Made by a program: the position numbers and the translations under genes. From Pegea sp. RAD2-039 (Eukaryota > Chordata > Thaliacea > Salpida > Salpidae), in the NCBI GenBank assembly GCA_034620365.1, contig JAQGEQ010000251.1, positions 186,001 to 250,000 on the forward strand: 64,000 nucleotides of DNA. Direction: 5' to 3'. Position 1 is the first letter of the stretch; each line of letters begins with the position of its first letter. The notes under the pieces were generated by a model. The model saw only the letters and a program-made list of their open reading frames with translations, did not search any database and had not been told where the DNA came from. Shown piece by piece: positions 26,401 through 38,973 of the stretch.

Positions 26401-26686
26401 AAAAATGCACGCAACAACCACCTGATAGACAGTTCAAGAAAAGTCGTGAAAATAAGTTTATTTTACAAGCATGAGAAAGAGATCATTAAAAAGATGATTA
26501 TGATGGTGAGGGTAGTACAAGTAACTGCAGATTGGTTTTCAGAATTAATTGTCTAGTTACTTTTCAGATATTTCAAAATATTGATTACAGACTGCAATAA
26601 ATGAGAAATTTCCATTTAAAATGAAGATACAAGAAGTTTAGACGATCAAACACAAAAAAAATGAAAAATCAAAAGATGCGGGAGAT
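20417..26686. other. 6.3 kb AT-rich intergenic region, nothing recognised
   Basis: Very A/T-rich, with stops in all frames and only short open stretches of biased composition (near 22646 and 24842) that show no domain, no splice-consistent extension and no homology I recognise. No tRNA, inverted repeat or element was identified by eye. Confidence 0.55.
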
Positions 26687-28410
26687 TTATTTCATCTTAG
26701 GGATCCCTGCTACAACTGAATCTTCAATTCCACAATGATCTGATCCCCGTAAGATCTTGAAAAAGCCCTTATCGCCCCAGTCTGTGTTCCAGCTATTAGC
26801 TACCAACCAGTAATCAAGACCATCTTCAACTCCCCATCCAAGAATCTTAATAGCGTGTCCTCCTAGCAACTCACCACTAACATGTTGGTAAACACCTAAA
26901 AATCATAAGATGACTTGTTGAAGGACACACATCTTTTATTTACCAGATTTGTAAGTTGGAAAGTCAGCATAAACCTCAAAAGCGGCTTCTACAGGCCCAT
27001 TTCTCATAATTTCTAGTTGGATGGCAAGGACATTGTTAGGAAGGGAATAGGCATCGTGTCCGTAGTGTTTGTCTTTATGATATGACAGAGTCTTATTGCC
27101 TTCACAATGATGACGACATTTAGGTGTACCACCTTCTCCTGAACAATTCGGTCTGTTCCCTGACATAATTTGATGATGTTAGCAGCGTTTGTGATGAAAT
27201 TCAAATTTGAAGTTTTAAAATTTTATTAAAAACTTTTTAAATTTTAAAAACTTTCATGAAGGTCAGAGTACCTGACACATGGTGCTCGCAAGGGGGGATT
27301 ATATAAGGTTGACAGGTTGAATCATCTCCATAAAGCCCACCAGATACCAAGCCATGAGTTTTCCAGTAGTCCCAAGCACTGCCTGGAAATCCTCCATCGC
27401 ATCTGAGTAGAAACGTTTAAATTTAGAGACATCAGCGTCAACGTTTTAGATGAATGAAAGCATAAGAGACAGTAATATGTAGATTTGTGGATATTGCAAG
27501 TATTGTTTATGACTGCAACATCATATCAACGAACTTTGAGCATTTTGTAACTAATTCCAACAAACAATTTTTTTGATTTGCAGTAAAAAATAAACTTTTA
27601 TTTATCTACTTTTTGATATAAAACTTGATTTTTCATTTCAGTAAATAATTAAAGGTACATTGACCCATTGAATATTTGACTTACCCATCACCACAACTTT
27701 TGCAACAAGTTAACAAGTCTTCAGCTGATATTTCTAACTTCACTTGTCCTTTACTAGCCACACAATAACGATCAGATATAGCTTCAACAGCCCCAAACGC
27801 CCAACAAGAACCACAGGACCCCTAAAATTGTTTTACAAATTTCATTTTGATTGATTTAAGTTGAAGTGATCTTCACAATATTTTTTAACTGATTGTATTC
27901 TGATCTTTACCTGATCTCTAATTTCTTTGATTGAAGGACATTCTGGCCACTGTTCACGAGAATCAAACTGTGTTGGGACATTTCCAAGTAACAGCTTCGG
28001 ATAACTAAAAATAACCAAAAAATTTAAACCCATTAATTTGTATAAATCAAAATTATGATAACAAATTTGTATAAGAAACTTTTATAAAAAGAATTTAATC
28101 AACTTATATTTCCTATAAAATTGATTTAAATATTTTAAAAACTTAAACTCACTGTACTCTGAGTTTAGTTGAATCACCAGATAAATGAGTGCCACAAAGG
28201 TGCTTCAGATTTGTTGGTGTATAAAAGGATGGATCAAAATTATGATGAGCCTAAAAGATTAAATAATAATATTTAATCATCAACATCAACAATAGTGTGT
28301 ACCTGCCAGCTAGTTTTTAAGTTGTTGACAAAAGTAACAATTTCATTAAATGAACTTGCTTCTGTATAGTAGCAAATTAGTAAAATAAGAAAACAATTTA
28401 ATAACTTCAT
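26687..28410 (-). CDS. Cathepsin B-like cysteine protease, 7 exons, complete
   Basis: A lysosomal papain-family (C1A) protease. Exons on the minus strand: 28410-28303, 28250-28153, 28004-27911, 27821-27685, 27402-27272, 27159-26944, 26895-26687; phases agree and give 330 residues, the family length. Exon 1 encodes a signal peptide ([17 protein letters not shown]) and the start of a propeptide. Mature enzyme landmarks: [16 protein letters not shown], the nucleophile in GSCGSCWAF, the occluding loop with paired histidines in PPCEHHVSG (dipeptidyl-carboxypeptidase activity), the catalytic His in [11 protein letters not shown] and the Asn in [10 protein letters not shown]. All active-site residues are present. 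A strong 3' splice acceptor lies 8 nt before the ATG. Confidence 0.96.
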
Positions 28411-28418
28411 TTTGACAC

Positions 28419-28420
28419 CT
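28419..28420 (-). promoter_or_regulatory. Probable trans-splice (or 5' UTR) acceptor of cathepsin B
   Basis: On the minus strand a T-rich tract ends TTTTTTAG, leaving only gtgtcaaa before the start codon. An 8-nt leader is too short for a normal 5' UTR, which suggests addition of a leader by splicing. Confidence 0.5.
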
Positions 28421-31053
28421 AAAAAATAATTTATAATGTTTATACACAAGTATATTTAAACTTTTTATTCTATTCTTATTTAATTTATACTTTTTTTTTG
28501 CTGAAATATAATAAAATTGGTTGAAATAAATGTTTTTAGAAATAGCTGAGTCTCTAAAGTAATTCTTAAATTTTCGAAACTAATTATAAATAGTTACAAT
28601 TAATTATATTACAATAAGAAGTATATTATTGAAATATTTTAACTAAAAAGCGTAATAAAGCTCCTACAAAATAACATCAACTGATTTTTCCAATTAACAA
28701 GCCGGTGAATTATTATTTGAAAGAAATAAAACCTGAAAGCAAAATTAAGTAGCTGTGTTCACTGAAGCGTAAAATCACGAGTTGTTGTTATGACTTATTT
28801 TCAGTGTTTGTTTGGGAGTACAAAAACCAAATGTTACTTTAAAAAAAAATAATTAACTTGTAAGCTATAAAAATATTAACAATTATTTTATAAAAAAGTT
28901 ATTTTTTGTAACTTCAGCCATTTGGATTTATTTAAATTCAAGTAAAAAAATTAATTTTTATATTTTGTAAATAAAAGTATTTATAACAAATATACATTAA
29001 TTAATTTATATGTTTGCATAAGAACATTTATATTCATCTGCTTTTTTTAGATTAATTTCATAATACCGACTGATAATATTTTGCCTTAAAACAGAACTAA
29101 GCATAAAAATCTTAAATTTAAATAAATCTTTGTTTTAGCCATTTTGTTACGTTTTGTTGAGCGACAATTTTATGTAATCTTTTGTTTACGAAAAAATTAA
29201 TTTATATTTTTTGTAATACTTTTCGCTAAGATTTACTAATTAGTAAATCAAAAATAAGGTAAATGTGTAAATATATGAATAATACAAAAAATATTACGAC
29301 GATTTCTAATAATCTAAGTAAAAACTTTTATATCTTCTGTAAATTAGCAATGTAGTTACTATGTGATAGCAGTATACATTTTCTAAATTGTAGAAATAAC
29401 ATTTTTGTTATTATTTGTCATCAAAACAAGTCATTAACCAAAGTTTTAAAATTCTCTTTTTTATAATAAGAAAAAAAAACTTTAAATAAAATTTTCCATT
29501 AAATTATTTTATTGTAGATTGTTGTAAGATATCTGATATATTGAAACAACTTATATAAGTAGATAAATGAAACGAATGAAAATAAAGTGATCAAATTATC
29601 GACATGATTTTGAAGTTTGGTAGGATTACTTAAAACAACTTACAGAAATTGAAAACACTTATAATAGCAATTGTACTGATATAAATATTTTTAAAATGAA
29701 ATAATAATATGAAAGCTTGATTTTAGATTAAATATCATGTGAGGAAAGTTCAAACCAGTCTTGGTATATCTTACATCATTTTACTGGTGTATCTAGCAGT
29801 TGAATTTGACAAACAGATTTCAGCTGTTTAAAATGACAAAAGAAATAAAATATATAAAGAGTTAACCCCAATAAACTCGTAGAGAATTTGATTATAAATT
29901 AGGAGGATATATTTACGAGTTTTTATTTGTTCAAAGGTTTATATTATGAGGTTATTTTTGAGACTAGTAATTAAGTTGTGCTAAGGGTTAAACTTTACTA
30001 TTTAACTTTCAAATTAAATTGATTTTAAAACAATCTCTGATAAGATTGAAAGTTTGTTAAATAAGTAAAGTTATCGTAAATTTAAAAATAATTTGTTTTA
30101 TGTGTTTTGATAAGTATAAATCAGTTTATTATTTGCTACATGGAACAAAGATTAAATAAAATAAAATTTAAATCTTATTATATTAAGATAATGCTTGCAG
30201 TAAAATAAAGAGTTATTTGCTTATTGTAGAGTTCAACTAGACTGTTAACTTTTAGAAGATATATTCATACTATACTACATTATTTTCAACCTAAATAATT
30301 ATATCATGTTCATCTAAAACTAACATTTAAAGTTTTTAAGTAATTTAATAACAAAACTACTTTACAATTTTAATAACTCGAAAATTAATCTAAAATTAAA
30401 ACTTTTTCTTTACGTTTGTTGGCGAGATAGTAAAAGTAAAGATAAAAAGAAGGAATAAAAATTAGGAAATAAAAATGAATCTTTTTTAAATAAACTCATC
30501 TTAAATTAGGCTTTCAGTCAATGGTTGTATAATTTAAATTCAGTATGAGGCAGAAAACTCTGAGAAAGCTAATTAGTACCCGGGTCAAAAAACTATTTTT
30601 GACCTACAGAAAAAGTGATTACTCAAAGAAAGGCCTGTTTTATATACATTTGTCTCACAAGGACTTTGAAATAAGAAAGAATTGAATGAAATCTGTATAA
30701 TGCATGCAGTACTGTCTTACTGAAGCTAAAGGTTATTAAGAGCAAACTAATTAGAATATAGTTTAGTGAATTCAAATATTAAGTTTTCAAAAATCTCATT
30801 TTTATATTTGATTAAAATATCATCAGTTGTTAAACAACCCCAGAACTTTAAAAATATTATTTCTGAAAATAAAAATTTACACAAAATAAATCATATCATT
30901 AATATGATATCATTTTGTTATCATTTAAAATATGACTGATAATTATTACTTAAAAACTTGTTATCAAAATCTTTAGCACTTGGTAAATTTGTTAAATACA
31001 TTGTATGTGTTTGTGAATGTTATTTAAAGTATAAAGTGATTAAAAACAGAAAA
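28421..31053. other. Intergenic, AT-rich
   Basis: No gene recognised. A short inverted repeat (aactcgta/tacgagtt) lies near 29874-29922. A slightly GC-richer stretch at 30560-30720 holds a short open frame without recognisable domain. Confidence 0.55.
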
Positions 31054-32289
31054 ATGAATAAATATAATGAAGATGTTGAAAATAATGTAAATTTAAATGA
31101 ATTAATAGTTTCATATAAAGATTCACAATTTCTTTGGAAGCAATGTGACACAAAAAACATTTTAAAAGAGTTTAAAGAAATTGAACAAGTTACATTTAAG
31201 GTTGAAATGGACAAATTTATAAATTTTCTAGATCAGAAAAACTGCAAGCATTTGATGAATCATTTGGTTCAAAGCTTAGATAGAAAAGCTCAGCGATTCA
31301 ATGATAAATTTAAATGTTTTAACAACTTAAAAGAACTTTTTGATAAAATTAAAGTTCTCCAATCAAGTTTAGAAAATAAAAATCCTTCTTTTAAATTCAC
31401 AAAATTTCTTAATAAAATATTTATTCAAAGAATTGATTCAAAGTTTACCCAAAACGTATTAAACGAATTAGATTGTTTAGATATCGAATCAACTCTTAAA
31501 ACAGCATTATATTTTGAGAAAAAGCTGTATGAAGGTTGTAAAGATCTCTATTTAAATGGTCTAGATAGAGGATTTGTCGATGTGTTAGTTAATGATACTT
31601 TTGAAGGGTTAGCACTAATCGATACAGGAAGTGAAATAAACATATTGAATGAAGGTTTCTCAAAAACGTTAAATCTAAAAACTTTTAGAAAAAATATGAT
31701 AGTAGATTGCTTTGATAAAGGTAACTATGTGATACTTAAAAGGTTTTGTTTTCTTAATATCACTATCAATGGAATCACTTATAAAAAACAAAAATTTTGG
31801 TTGGAAAAAAACGCTAAAGATGAAGTTCTGATTGGCCATCAGTTTTTAAAGCAAACCCGCCGATTAATACTTCATTACAAAGGAAATGAACCTTCTATTA
31901 CTTTTACAGGTGAAGGTGTAGAAACAAAAGTAGTTGTCAATGATACTCACATTTGCACTAGCTGTATTGACTCAGGATCTACAGAAAATTGGATAAACAT
32001 AAACAAAGTTAAAGAGTTATCAATTGAAATAAAATCTGATGAAACAGAATCTTTGTATGAAATGATCGGAAACTTTACATCACAATGTGAAGGTTATTGT
32101 TATTGTAAGTTGGAAGTTAATGAGAGAACTTATCAGAAAGTTAAGTTTAATATTTGTGATATGAACGTGCAGTTAATTCTCGGCCAAGAATTCTTGTCGC
32201 TTCATAAACAAGTAGTTCTTGAGTACGGTGGTGAAATGGACGAGATATATTTTGATCTGAGTGAAAGACCTTGCCTAAGAAATATTTGA
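31054..32289 (+). CDS. Gag-like protein with two tandem retropepsin domains (retroelement-derived)
   Basis: An intronless frame of 411 residues from the ATG at 31054 (a start at 30958 would add 32). Counted from 30958, residues about 60-195 are helical, charged and resemble a Ty3/gypsy Gag capsid region. Two aspartic-protease units follow: the first has LALIDTGSE (Asp222) and the closing VLIGHQFL (290-297); the second has CIDSGST (Asp338) and LILGQEFL (406-413). Retropepsins normally pair as dimers, so two units in one chain could fold together. No reverse transcriptase, RNase H, integrase or clear long terminal repeats were seen around it. The frame is uninterrupted despite this isolation, so it may be a domesticated Gag-protease gene or the remnant of a recent insertion. 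It does not belong to a virus I can name. Confidence 0.75.
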   Translation: MNKYNEDVENNVNLNELIVSYKDSQFLWKQCDTKNILKEFKEIEQVTFKVEMDKFINFLDQKNCKHLMNHLVQSLDRKAQRFNDKFKCFNNLKELFDKIKVLQSSLENKNPSFKFTKFLNKIFIQRIDSKFTQNVLNELDCLDIESTLKTALYFEKKLYEGCKDLYLNGLDRGFVDVLVNDTFEGLALIDTGSEINILNEGFSKTLNLKTFRKNMIVDCFDKGNYVILKRFCFLNITINGITYKKQKFWLEKNAKDEVLIGHQFLKQTRRLILHYKGNEPSITFTGEGVETKVVVNDTHICTSCIDSGSTENWININKVKELSIEIKSDETESLYEMIGNFTSQCEGYCYCKLEVNERTYQKVKFNICDMNVQLILGQEFLSLHKQVVLEYGGEMDEIYFDLSERPCLRNI

Positions 32290-34714
32290 CTTTTAAAAGT
32301 GTTGACTTTCAGTTTATTATCTTTCATAAAATCTTTTATCACAATTTTTTAAATTATTTATTATAAAATCTGAAAAACAGCTAAGATTCCGAAAATATAT
32401 TTTAAATGTATGCTTTTTTTATTTATCTGATTAAGTAAGGATTGAGTAACAAAATACTAATCTTTTATATTCACGAGATTGATAAAATATGGATTTCTGG
32501 CTTGTAAGATGTTTCTATTTGCTTTTATATGTTGAGATAAGCCACACTGAGTTTAATTTTACAATATTAAAATTTTATAAGACTCTTAAAATGTATTTAA
32601 ATATTTATATAATACTTAAAAATTATTGTAATTCAAACTATAAGCTAATATCAAACTAAAAAATCATATTATGTATAAATTACAAGTTTCCTAATCTCAT
32701 CGTATTTATAGACATTAATTTTAAAGAAGCAATTTTAAATCTTCTTATATAAATTCATAAATAATTACTTTATATTTCTTAATCAATTTGCATAATAAGG
32801 TTTGTTTACAAATTTTTCCCTCATTTTATGTATTTATTTTAGATAATCTAAAGTCGTTTTGTAAGAAATTTACTTAGTGTTAGACTTGATGATACATATA
32901 ATTAACACTTTCAGCATAAAAAATTAAATAAACAAGAAATGTATCTTTAATACTATAATAAAACTAGTTAGAAGACATCATTAATACAAAATCTTGCTTT
33001 ACCAAATTAATCAATCGACTATTATGTCCTAAAACAAAATTGGCTACGAATTTTTTCACGAGGAATTAAGTTCTAAATAATAGTTTTGATTTTCATATGT
33101 TGGATCTTATATATCATTGGTCGTCAGTCGCCTTTTCTACTGCTAGCTGTTATATATTAGAATTTCGATATATATATTGCTTTTGTAGTAGTGCTAAGCT
33201 TCATATAAATAATTAAAATTTTTATGTAAACACTTGGCTTGCACGAATAATAATTTTTTTAATCTTCTTAAATTAAAATGAAATTTTTTGTTAGATTATT
33301 TTTATAAGCTAATAAATTCTAAACAGTTTTGGTTGAATTTATTTTTAATAAAACTTAAAAAAATTGATATATATTCGTTTACTGAAAGTATTTGTTTATA
33401 TTTTTTATTTGCTAATAGTTTTCTTTACAATTTTTAACAAATGATTTTTGTACCTTTGATATATATTTAAATCTTATAACACTTAACTATAGATTTTTAT
33501 TTATTATGTGGAATTCATTAACTTATAGATATCAAAAATATAAACATTGATTTACTTTTGTTTTTCTGATTAATAGTAAAAAGTTATAATGTTTGTGACA
33601 TAATAATTTTGGTTTCTTATTTTTTATCAAATCTTATCTTAGTTTCATGATATTTTATTTATAAACTTTGATAAATTTAAGTTATACTTATGATAAACCA
33701 TAATTACAAAGTTTTAATTCAGAAATAACAAAAATAAGCTTTGTTTATTTAATCCAAATGATATAGTTTTGTTATTATATGATTATGTGTTAATATTTTA
33801 GTCATTTTATAATAACTTGTTTTTGTAATAGTTCTTTTTGGATTAATTTTTTATTATACTAATTAATTTTAATTGGAGCCACATATGTTTAAACACTTTA
33901 ACATGTATTTAATATTCATTTATTTATTAATTTTTTAAGTAAATGATAATTAGTATTTGATATAGCTTACTATACCATTTCTTATAACTTTTTTAGAAGT
34001 TATTTAGTACTTTCAAAAGGTACTTTTTACCATTAGTAATCACTAAATATGATATTTATAATTATTGAATTAAATTATATTTAAAAGAATTTTTAATTAA
34101 GAAAATTATTCCACATATCATTATGTTTTATCTTATAATTATACTTTAATCTTTTAACCTTATATGTTTAGTTGATATTTTAGTTGATATCATTTAAAAC
34201 TTAAGTCTTAGTTTTTTGTTATCTGTATAACTTATCATATTTTCTATATAGATTGCTTGCATTTGAAATAAACTTTTTGAAAGTTATATGTTATTGACTA
34301 AGCTTTAAAAAGTTTTTTAGAAGTTTTAGGTAAACAGTAATAAGAATTTGTTTACAAAGTTTATTAATTAGCAGTTTGTGGTTTATGAGTATTATGAGTT
34401 TTTTATCTCTTGCTCTTCATTCTATGGTGTCATGATTTCGTTTAATAACTATTTTTGATTTAGTCATCTTAAAAAATTTAATTTTAAGTTTTTCTCTGAT
34501 AATTATTTTGATTTAAAATTGAATAAAAAGTTACTTTGACTTTTATTAATAATTTAATAAAAATGTTTCAGACTTAATCATAAGATTTTAAACGTGAATA
34601 CTGACTAGCTAGCTTATAAAACTTCTGTTTTAATGTAGGTAATATTTTTCAGATAAAATATTCTGTATTTATTAGCCATTTATGAAATAATTTTTTGAAA
34701 TTGAATTATAAACC
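32290..34714. other. Intergenic, AT-rich
   Basis: Extremely A/T-rich between the Gag-protease frame and the LGN gene. No open frame, RNA gene or element recognised. Confidence 0.55.
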
Positions 34715-37700
34715 ATGAACAAACCTTGGTCAGTGATTGAGCTTTTCCATGAGGGCACCAGATATCTTTCTAATGAAGAATATCAGACTGCTATTTTATA
34801 CTTTGAAAAAGCATTACTGTTTAAAACAGGTAAATAGAAATTAATGTTTTTTATGTTTTTAAACAATTTGTTTATGGGCCTAATTAGTATTTTAGGGTAT
34901 ACTTTTTGCTAGTCTATATTCTAAGTAGTATTACGACAATTTGCTCCATAAAAGATATAGTTTTTATCGATTTATATAAACATGTTTTTATATTAACTAT
35001 ATTAACATACACTTCATTTAAGTATTTTTAAAACTATTCCATAAAAACATTTTTAATTTCTATTAACTACATGGTAAACGTACTTTTAGTATATATTTTA
35101 CTTTTAAGTATATTAGATTTGATTATTTTAAGACTTATCTACAAAATTTACTAATAAGGTAATTATTTAAAACCTAAAATGAAAATATTAGTGACTTATA
35201 TCATAACATACACAAATATAGACATAACTTTTTACTCTGTGTATTTATTGCAACTTTTTAATGTTTTGATAGACAAAGTTCTGACATTAATTAAAACTGG
35301 GTTTTTTAACTTAAAAAAAAACTCCTTTTTATATTAATTAAATTGTGAAACTTGCTTTAATATTTTATTAGTTGTTTTTTTTATAAAAATTAATTCATTT
35401 TTTAGCCTGTTGAAATTAAATTGATATTCTCTAACCTGTTTTTGATGATTTTTAACGGTCAAATTAGTGTCTTAATTTCCAATAAAAAAGCTTAAAACAT
35501 AATTAAAATTGACTTAATTGCAAAATACGTGAAACTGGGTTTTTTTTAAGATATTCAAAACAAGTAATTTGTTTTTCAAATTTATTTTAAACCTAATCTT
35601 AATCATAATAAAATTTATTGATTTTAAAGTTCTTCTATTTCAATAATATACTGCTGTAGTTGTATAAGTTAATCAGAAAGTTCAATTAATTTGAAACTTT
35701 ACAAAGTTCATTTTATTTACAAAGAACTCTGATGTTATATTTAGATATAAAAAGTTGTAAAATCTGCTGAATTTTTTCCTATTAAACAATTTCTGAATTT
35801 TTGTTGTAGAAAATTTGGAGATTTTACGAATGATTTATCAGAACTTGGGAAAAGCATATTTTCACTTAGATGATTTTGAGAAGGCTTATGAATTTCAAAG
35901 AAATGATTGCTACTTATCCAGGTTTCATATCATCTGTTTATCTAAATCAACTTTTTACTGTACTTCATTCTTGTCAACTTATTTATTATTAAATCAGGGG
36001 ATTTCTACCATAAAAGTGACTAATCCTCTGTCATTGTCTTATTTGTTTTTTAATTTATAGATTGTAAAAAACTAAATAAATTTTCCTACAAAATTTCTAA
36101 CTTATTTTCTCGAATCTATAATTACTGAATGTCAAAACAATCATCTAGTATCATTTGTAGATCGAACTAACAGATGATATTTTACTTTAAAAAGTTTCTC
36201 TTTTAGCCAACTATTTATGAAACAAATAAATTGTTTTTTTTTTCAATGAAGTTTTATCTTTTTATGTTTAACTTTTGTAGACGATTAAATGATGAAAATT
36301 CAGAAATATGTTCACGTGACAACTTAATTTATACATTAAAGAAAATGGGTAAATTTGATGATGCCATATCATGTTGCAAAATGTACATTGAATTGAGTGA
36401 GAAGTCTCAAAACCAGGTTTGATAATTATGCTGTTAGAAAACTTTTTCATTTGGCTTCACTTTTTGTTTGATAAAAGTAAAAAAAAGTTGACAGAAAATG
36501 ATATTTTATCGCTGTGAACTGTTTCCTATTGCAACCATCACTTGCGTTTCCTTAATTCTTGTCAATAGAAGTTCTTTGGTGTCTGTCATCGTATCCTTTA
36601 GCTCACTTACTTCTTTCAATTATTTATTTTCCGTTATATTCAAATAGATTGTAAATATGAATAAATGTTTCCTTTTTCAAATACTTCATTCGTTTAAGAG
36701 AAATATTTTCTCATCTATTTTGATTAGTTGAATTTTGAAAAGTCTTTTTTGCAAAAATCACTTTTATTTCATTTTTAAATTATCTTACATTGAATGCTCT
36801 AACATCTTTGTTTAATAACAAAAGATCTTCTAATTTAGGTGTAATTGTCTTTAAGTGGCTGCTAGATTTAGTTACCTCTCTCTTATCTAAACTGTTTTAT
36901 TTTGTAGTCACTAATTGCCCGAGCTTATTACGGAATGGGAAGCATATATCACATGAAAGCAAAAAAAGAAATTAATTTGCCTCCTGTGGGTCTGAACGGA
37001 GATCACAAAATAATTGAAAATCTTAAAATATGTTTGGAATATTACAGGTGAGATATTGTTACCAACTTCTATTTACAAACTTCCAACATTAAAACATTTC
37101 ACAGAAAAAATTTGGAGATTGTTGAAAGTTTAAATGATGATGTAGAACGAGGAAGGACTTGTGGTATGGTTGGGAACGCTTTTTATCTTTTAGAAGATGG
37201 AAAACAAGCTCAACCCTACTACTTAAAGGTGATTGTCGTAACTGATGATCGGTTTTGGAATCCAAACATTAATCATCACTAATTTTCTCTAATTTGTCAT
37301 TTAAATGTTTTTGAAGAAGTTTTCCAGTAAATTTTGAAAATATTTCTTAGTGGTCCTGAAAACTCCGTTTGAATTCCATCTTCATTTACTTCTTTCTACA
37401 ACACAACTAACTCTGTCGTCAACATATTTGTTTTTTACAATCGATATCTCCCTTCATAAATTTATTTTCAATTTTTCATGAGTTGTGTTGATACTTGTTC
37501 CAGCAGCCTGTCTCCTTCAATCATCAATCTCTAAACTCTTCCCTCAATCATCTTAATTGAATGATTGATCATTTTCTGATTAATACAAATCGCTTTCATA
37601 GAGACTGGCGATTGGGAAGCAGTACGGAGACAAGCCAGCTGTCCTGAGATCCTATATTAACTTAGGACACAACAGTATCTTGTTGAGGAGTTATGACGCA

Positions 37701-38973
37701 GCGATTAGTTACTATCTGTGAGTCTTTCTTACTTTTTGTTTGTTTTTACTTTCAAAAATCGATGTAATCTCAAAGTCACGTGACTGATACTAAACCAAAA
37801 TCGATGTGTTTGTAGGCAAGCCCTAGCCTTGTCTCGACAACTAGCTGATTTGACCTCAGAGGGCCAGACTTGCTACAGTATCGGGTCCACTTACTCACTT
37901 CTCAAAGATCATCGTGAAGCTGTCGATCACTATATACGTCATAAAGAAATCGCCATCGAACTAGAGGACAAGTGAGTCTTTCTTTTGATCTTCTGCCTCC
38001 ATAAAATAATCTTCTGTCTCAGATTTGGGTTGTGTTGTTCTTTGGAACAACTCAGTAAAGAATATCTGCTTCTAGAAGAACACTCGTTAGCAGAACAACA
38101 CAGCAGACAGCAGCTTCAAATTGCTACTGAGGTAAGTGACGTCTTACTACGTCATCATGTCGATTGATGACGTCATACAGATCGGTAACGAAGAGATGGT
38201 GATGAAAGTTCAATCGATACTGGTTGACGTCATCGGCGTCGATGTGACAAGCGATAATCTTCAATCACACAAAGTACTTGCCGAGGTTGAATCACGTGTT
38301 TACTTTTGATGACGTAATTGACGATTGTTGATGACGTAGAAGCCGGTGACGAACGGGAAGAGCGAGGAGTTGGGACCCTCATCCGAGAAGTTCTTTGATC
38401 TGATCACAAGAGTTCAAGGGAAGCGTTTGAATGATCAAAGAGTTGATCCTTCTAATGATGAAGGTCCTACTAATGATGAAGGTATTAGTGACGTTATCAA
38501 ATATGTCAGACTCATCATGACGTCATCTTGTAGAGAATCAGCAGCGGATGAATCATATGATCAAGATGCTGACGTGTTCTCAATCGAAGCGTCTTGATGA
38601 ACAACGCGTTTCACTCAACTCTTTGACTGCTTTTCGGAAAAATCTTGAAACTGAAGATCAAGTAGATCATGCATCTTCATCCAACGGATCAAATCAGCAA
38701 CAAAACCAGCAACAAAGAGCCGCTAATGGAGTCGAAGGACTCGATGACGACTTTCTTGATAATTTGATGAAGTGTCAGGTTGTTTTTCACCACTAGAGGG
38801 AGTTTGTGATTAATTTTGTGTCTTTGGAGCAGAATCATCGAATGAATGATCAGCGAACGGAAGCAGGAGCATCTCCTGATCTCAATGCATCACCCACGAT
38901 CCCAGATGAGGAGTTTCTCGCGTTAATGTGCAAGATCCAATCTTCAAGAATAGATGATCAACGTTGCAAGTAG
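34715..38973 (+). CDS. LGN/Pins-type G-protein signalling modulator (TPR plus four GoLoco), complete
   Basis: A cortical adaptor that links GDP-bound G-alpha-i to NuMA/Inscuteable and orients the mitotic spindle. Exons: 34715-34829, 35810-35921, 36281-36416, 36908-37047, 37105-37228, 37602-37717, 37816-37971, 38023-38131, 38181-38285, 38340-38481, 38534-38778, 38833-38973; phases agree and give 546 residues. The N-terminal two thirds are tetratricopeptide repeats (for example YQTAILYFEKAL, KFDDAISCCKMYI, ARAYYGMGSIYH, YDAAISYYLQAL). Four C-terminal GoLoco motifs end GKRLNDQR, SKRLDEQR, NHRMNDQR (split by an intron) and SSRIDDQR; the final Q-R supplies the arginine finger. The protein ends four residues after the last motif. 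The 38285 donor (GTTGAA) is weak, so that junction is less sure. Late introns are about 50 bp and carry TGACGTCA. Confidence 0.93.
34830..35809 (+). other. First intron of the LGN gene
   Basis: 980 bp, AT-rich, nothing recognised inside. Confidence 0.7.

Noticed and set aside
29874..29922. Inverted repeat aactcgta/tacgagtt as a transposon end or terminator
   Set aside because: Only about eight bases of stem with a long AT loop; expected by chance in this composition and no element found beside it.
30590..30700. Short GC-richer frame (TYRKSDYSKKGLF) as an exon of the Gag-protease gene
   Set aside because: Stops on both sides and no splice sites joining it to 31054; no similarity that I can name.
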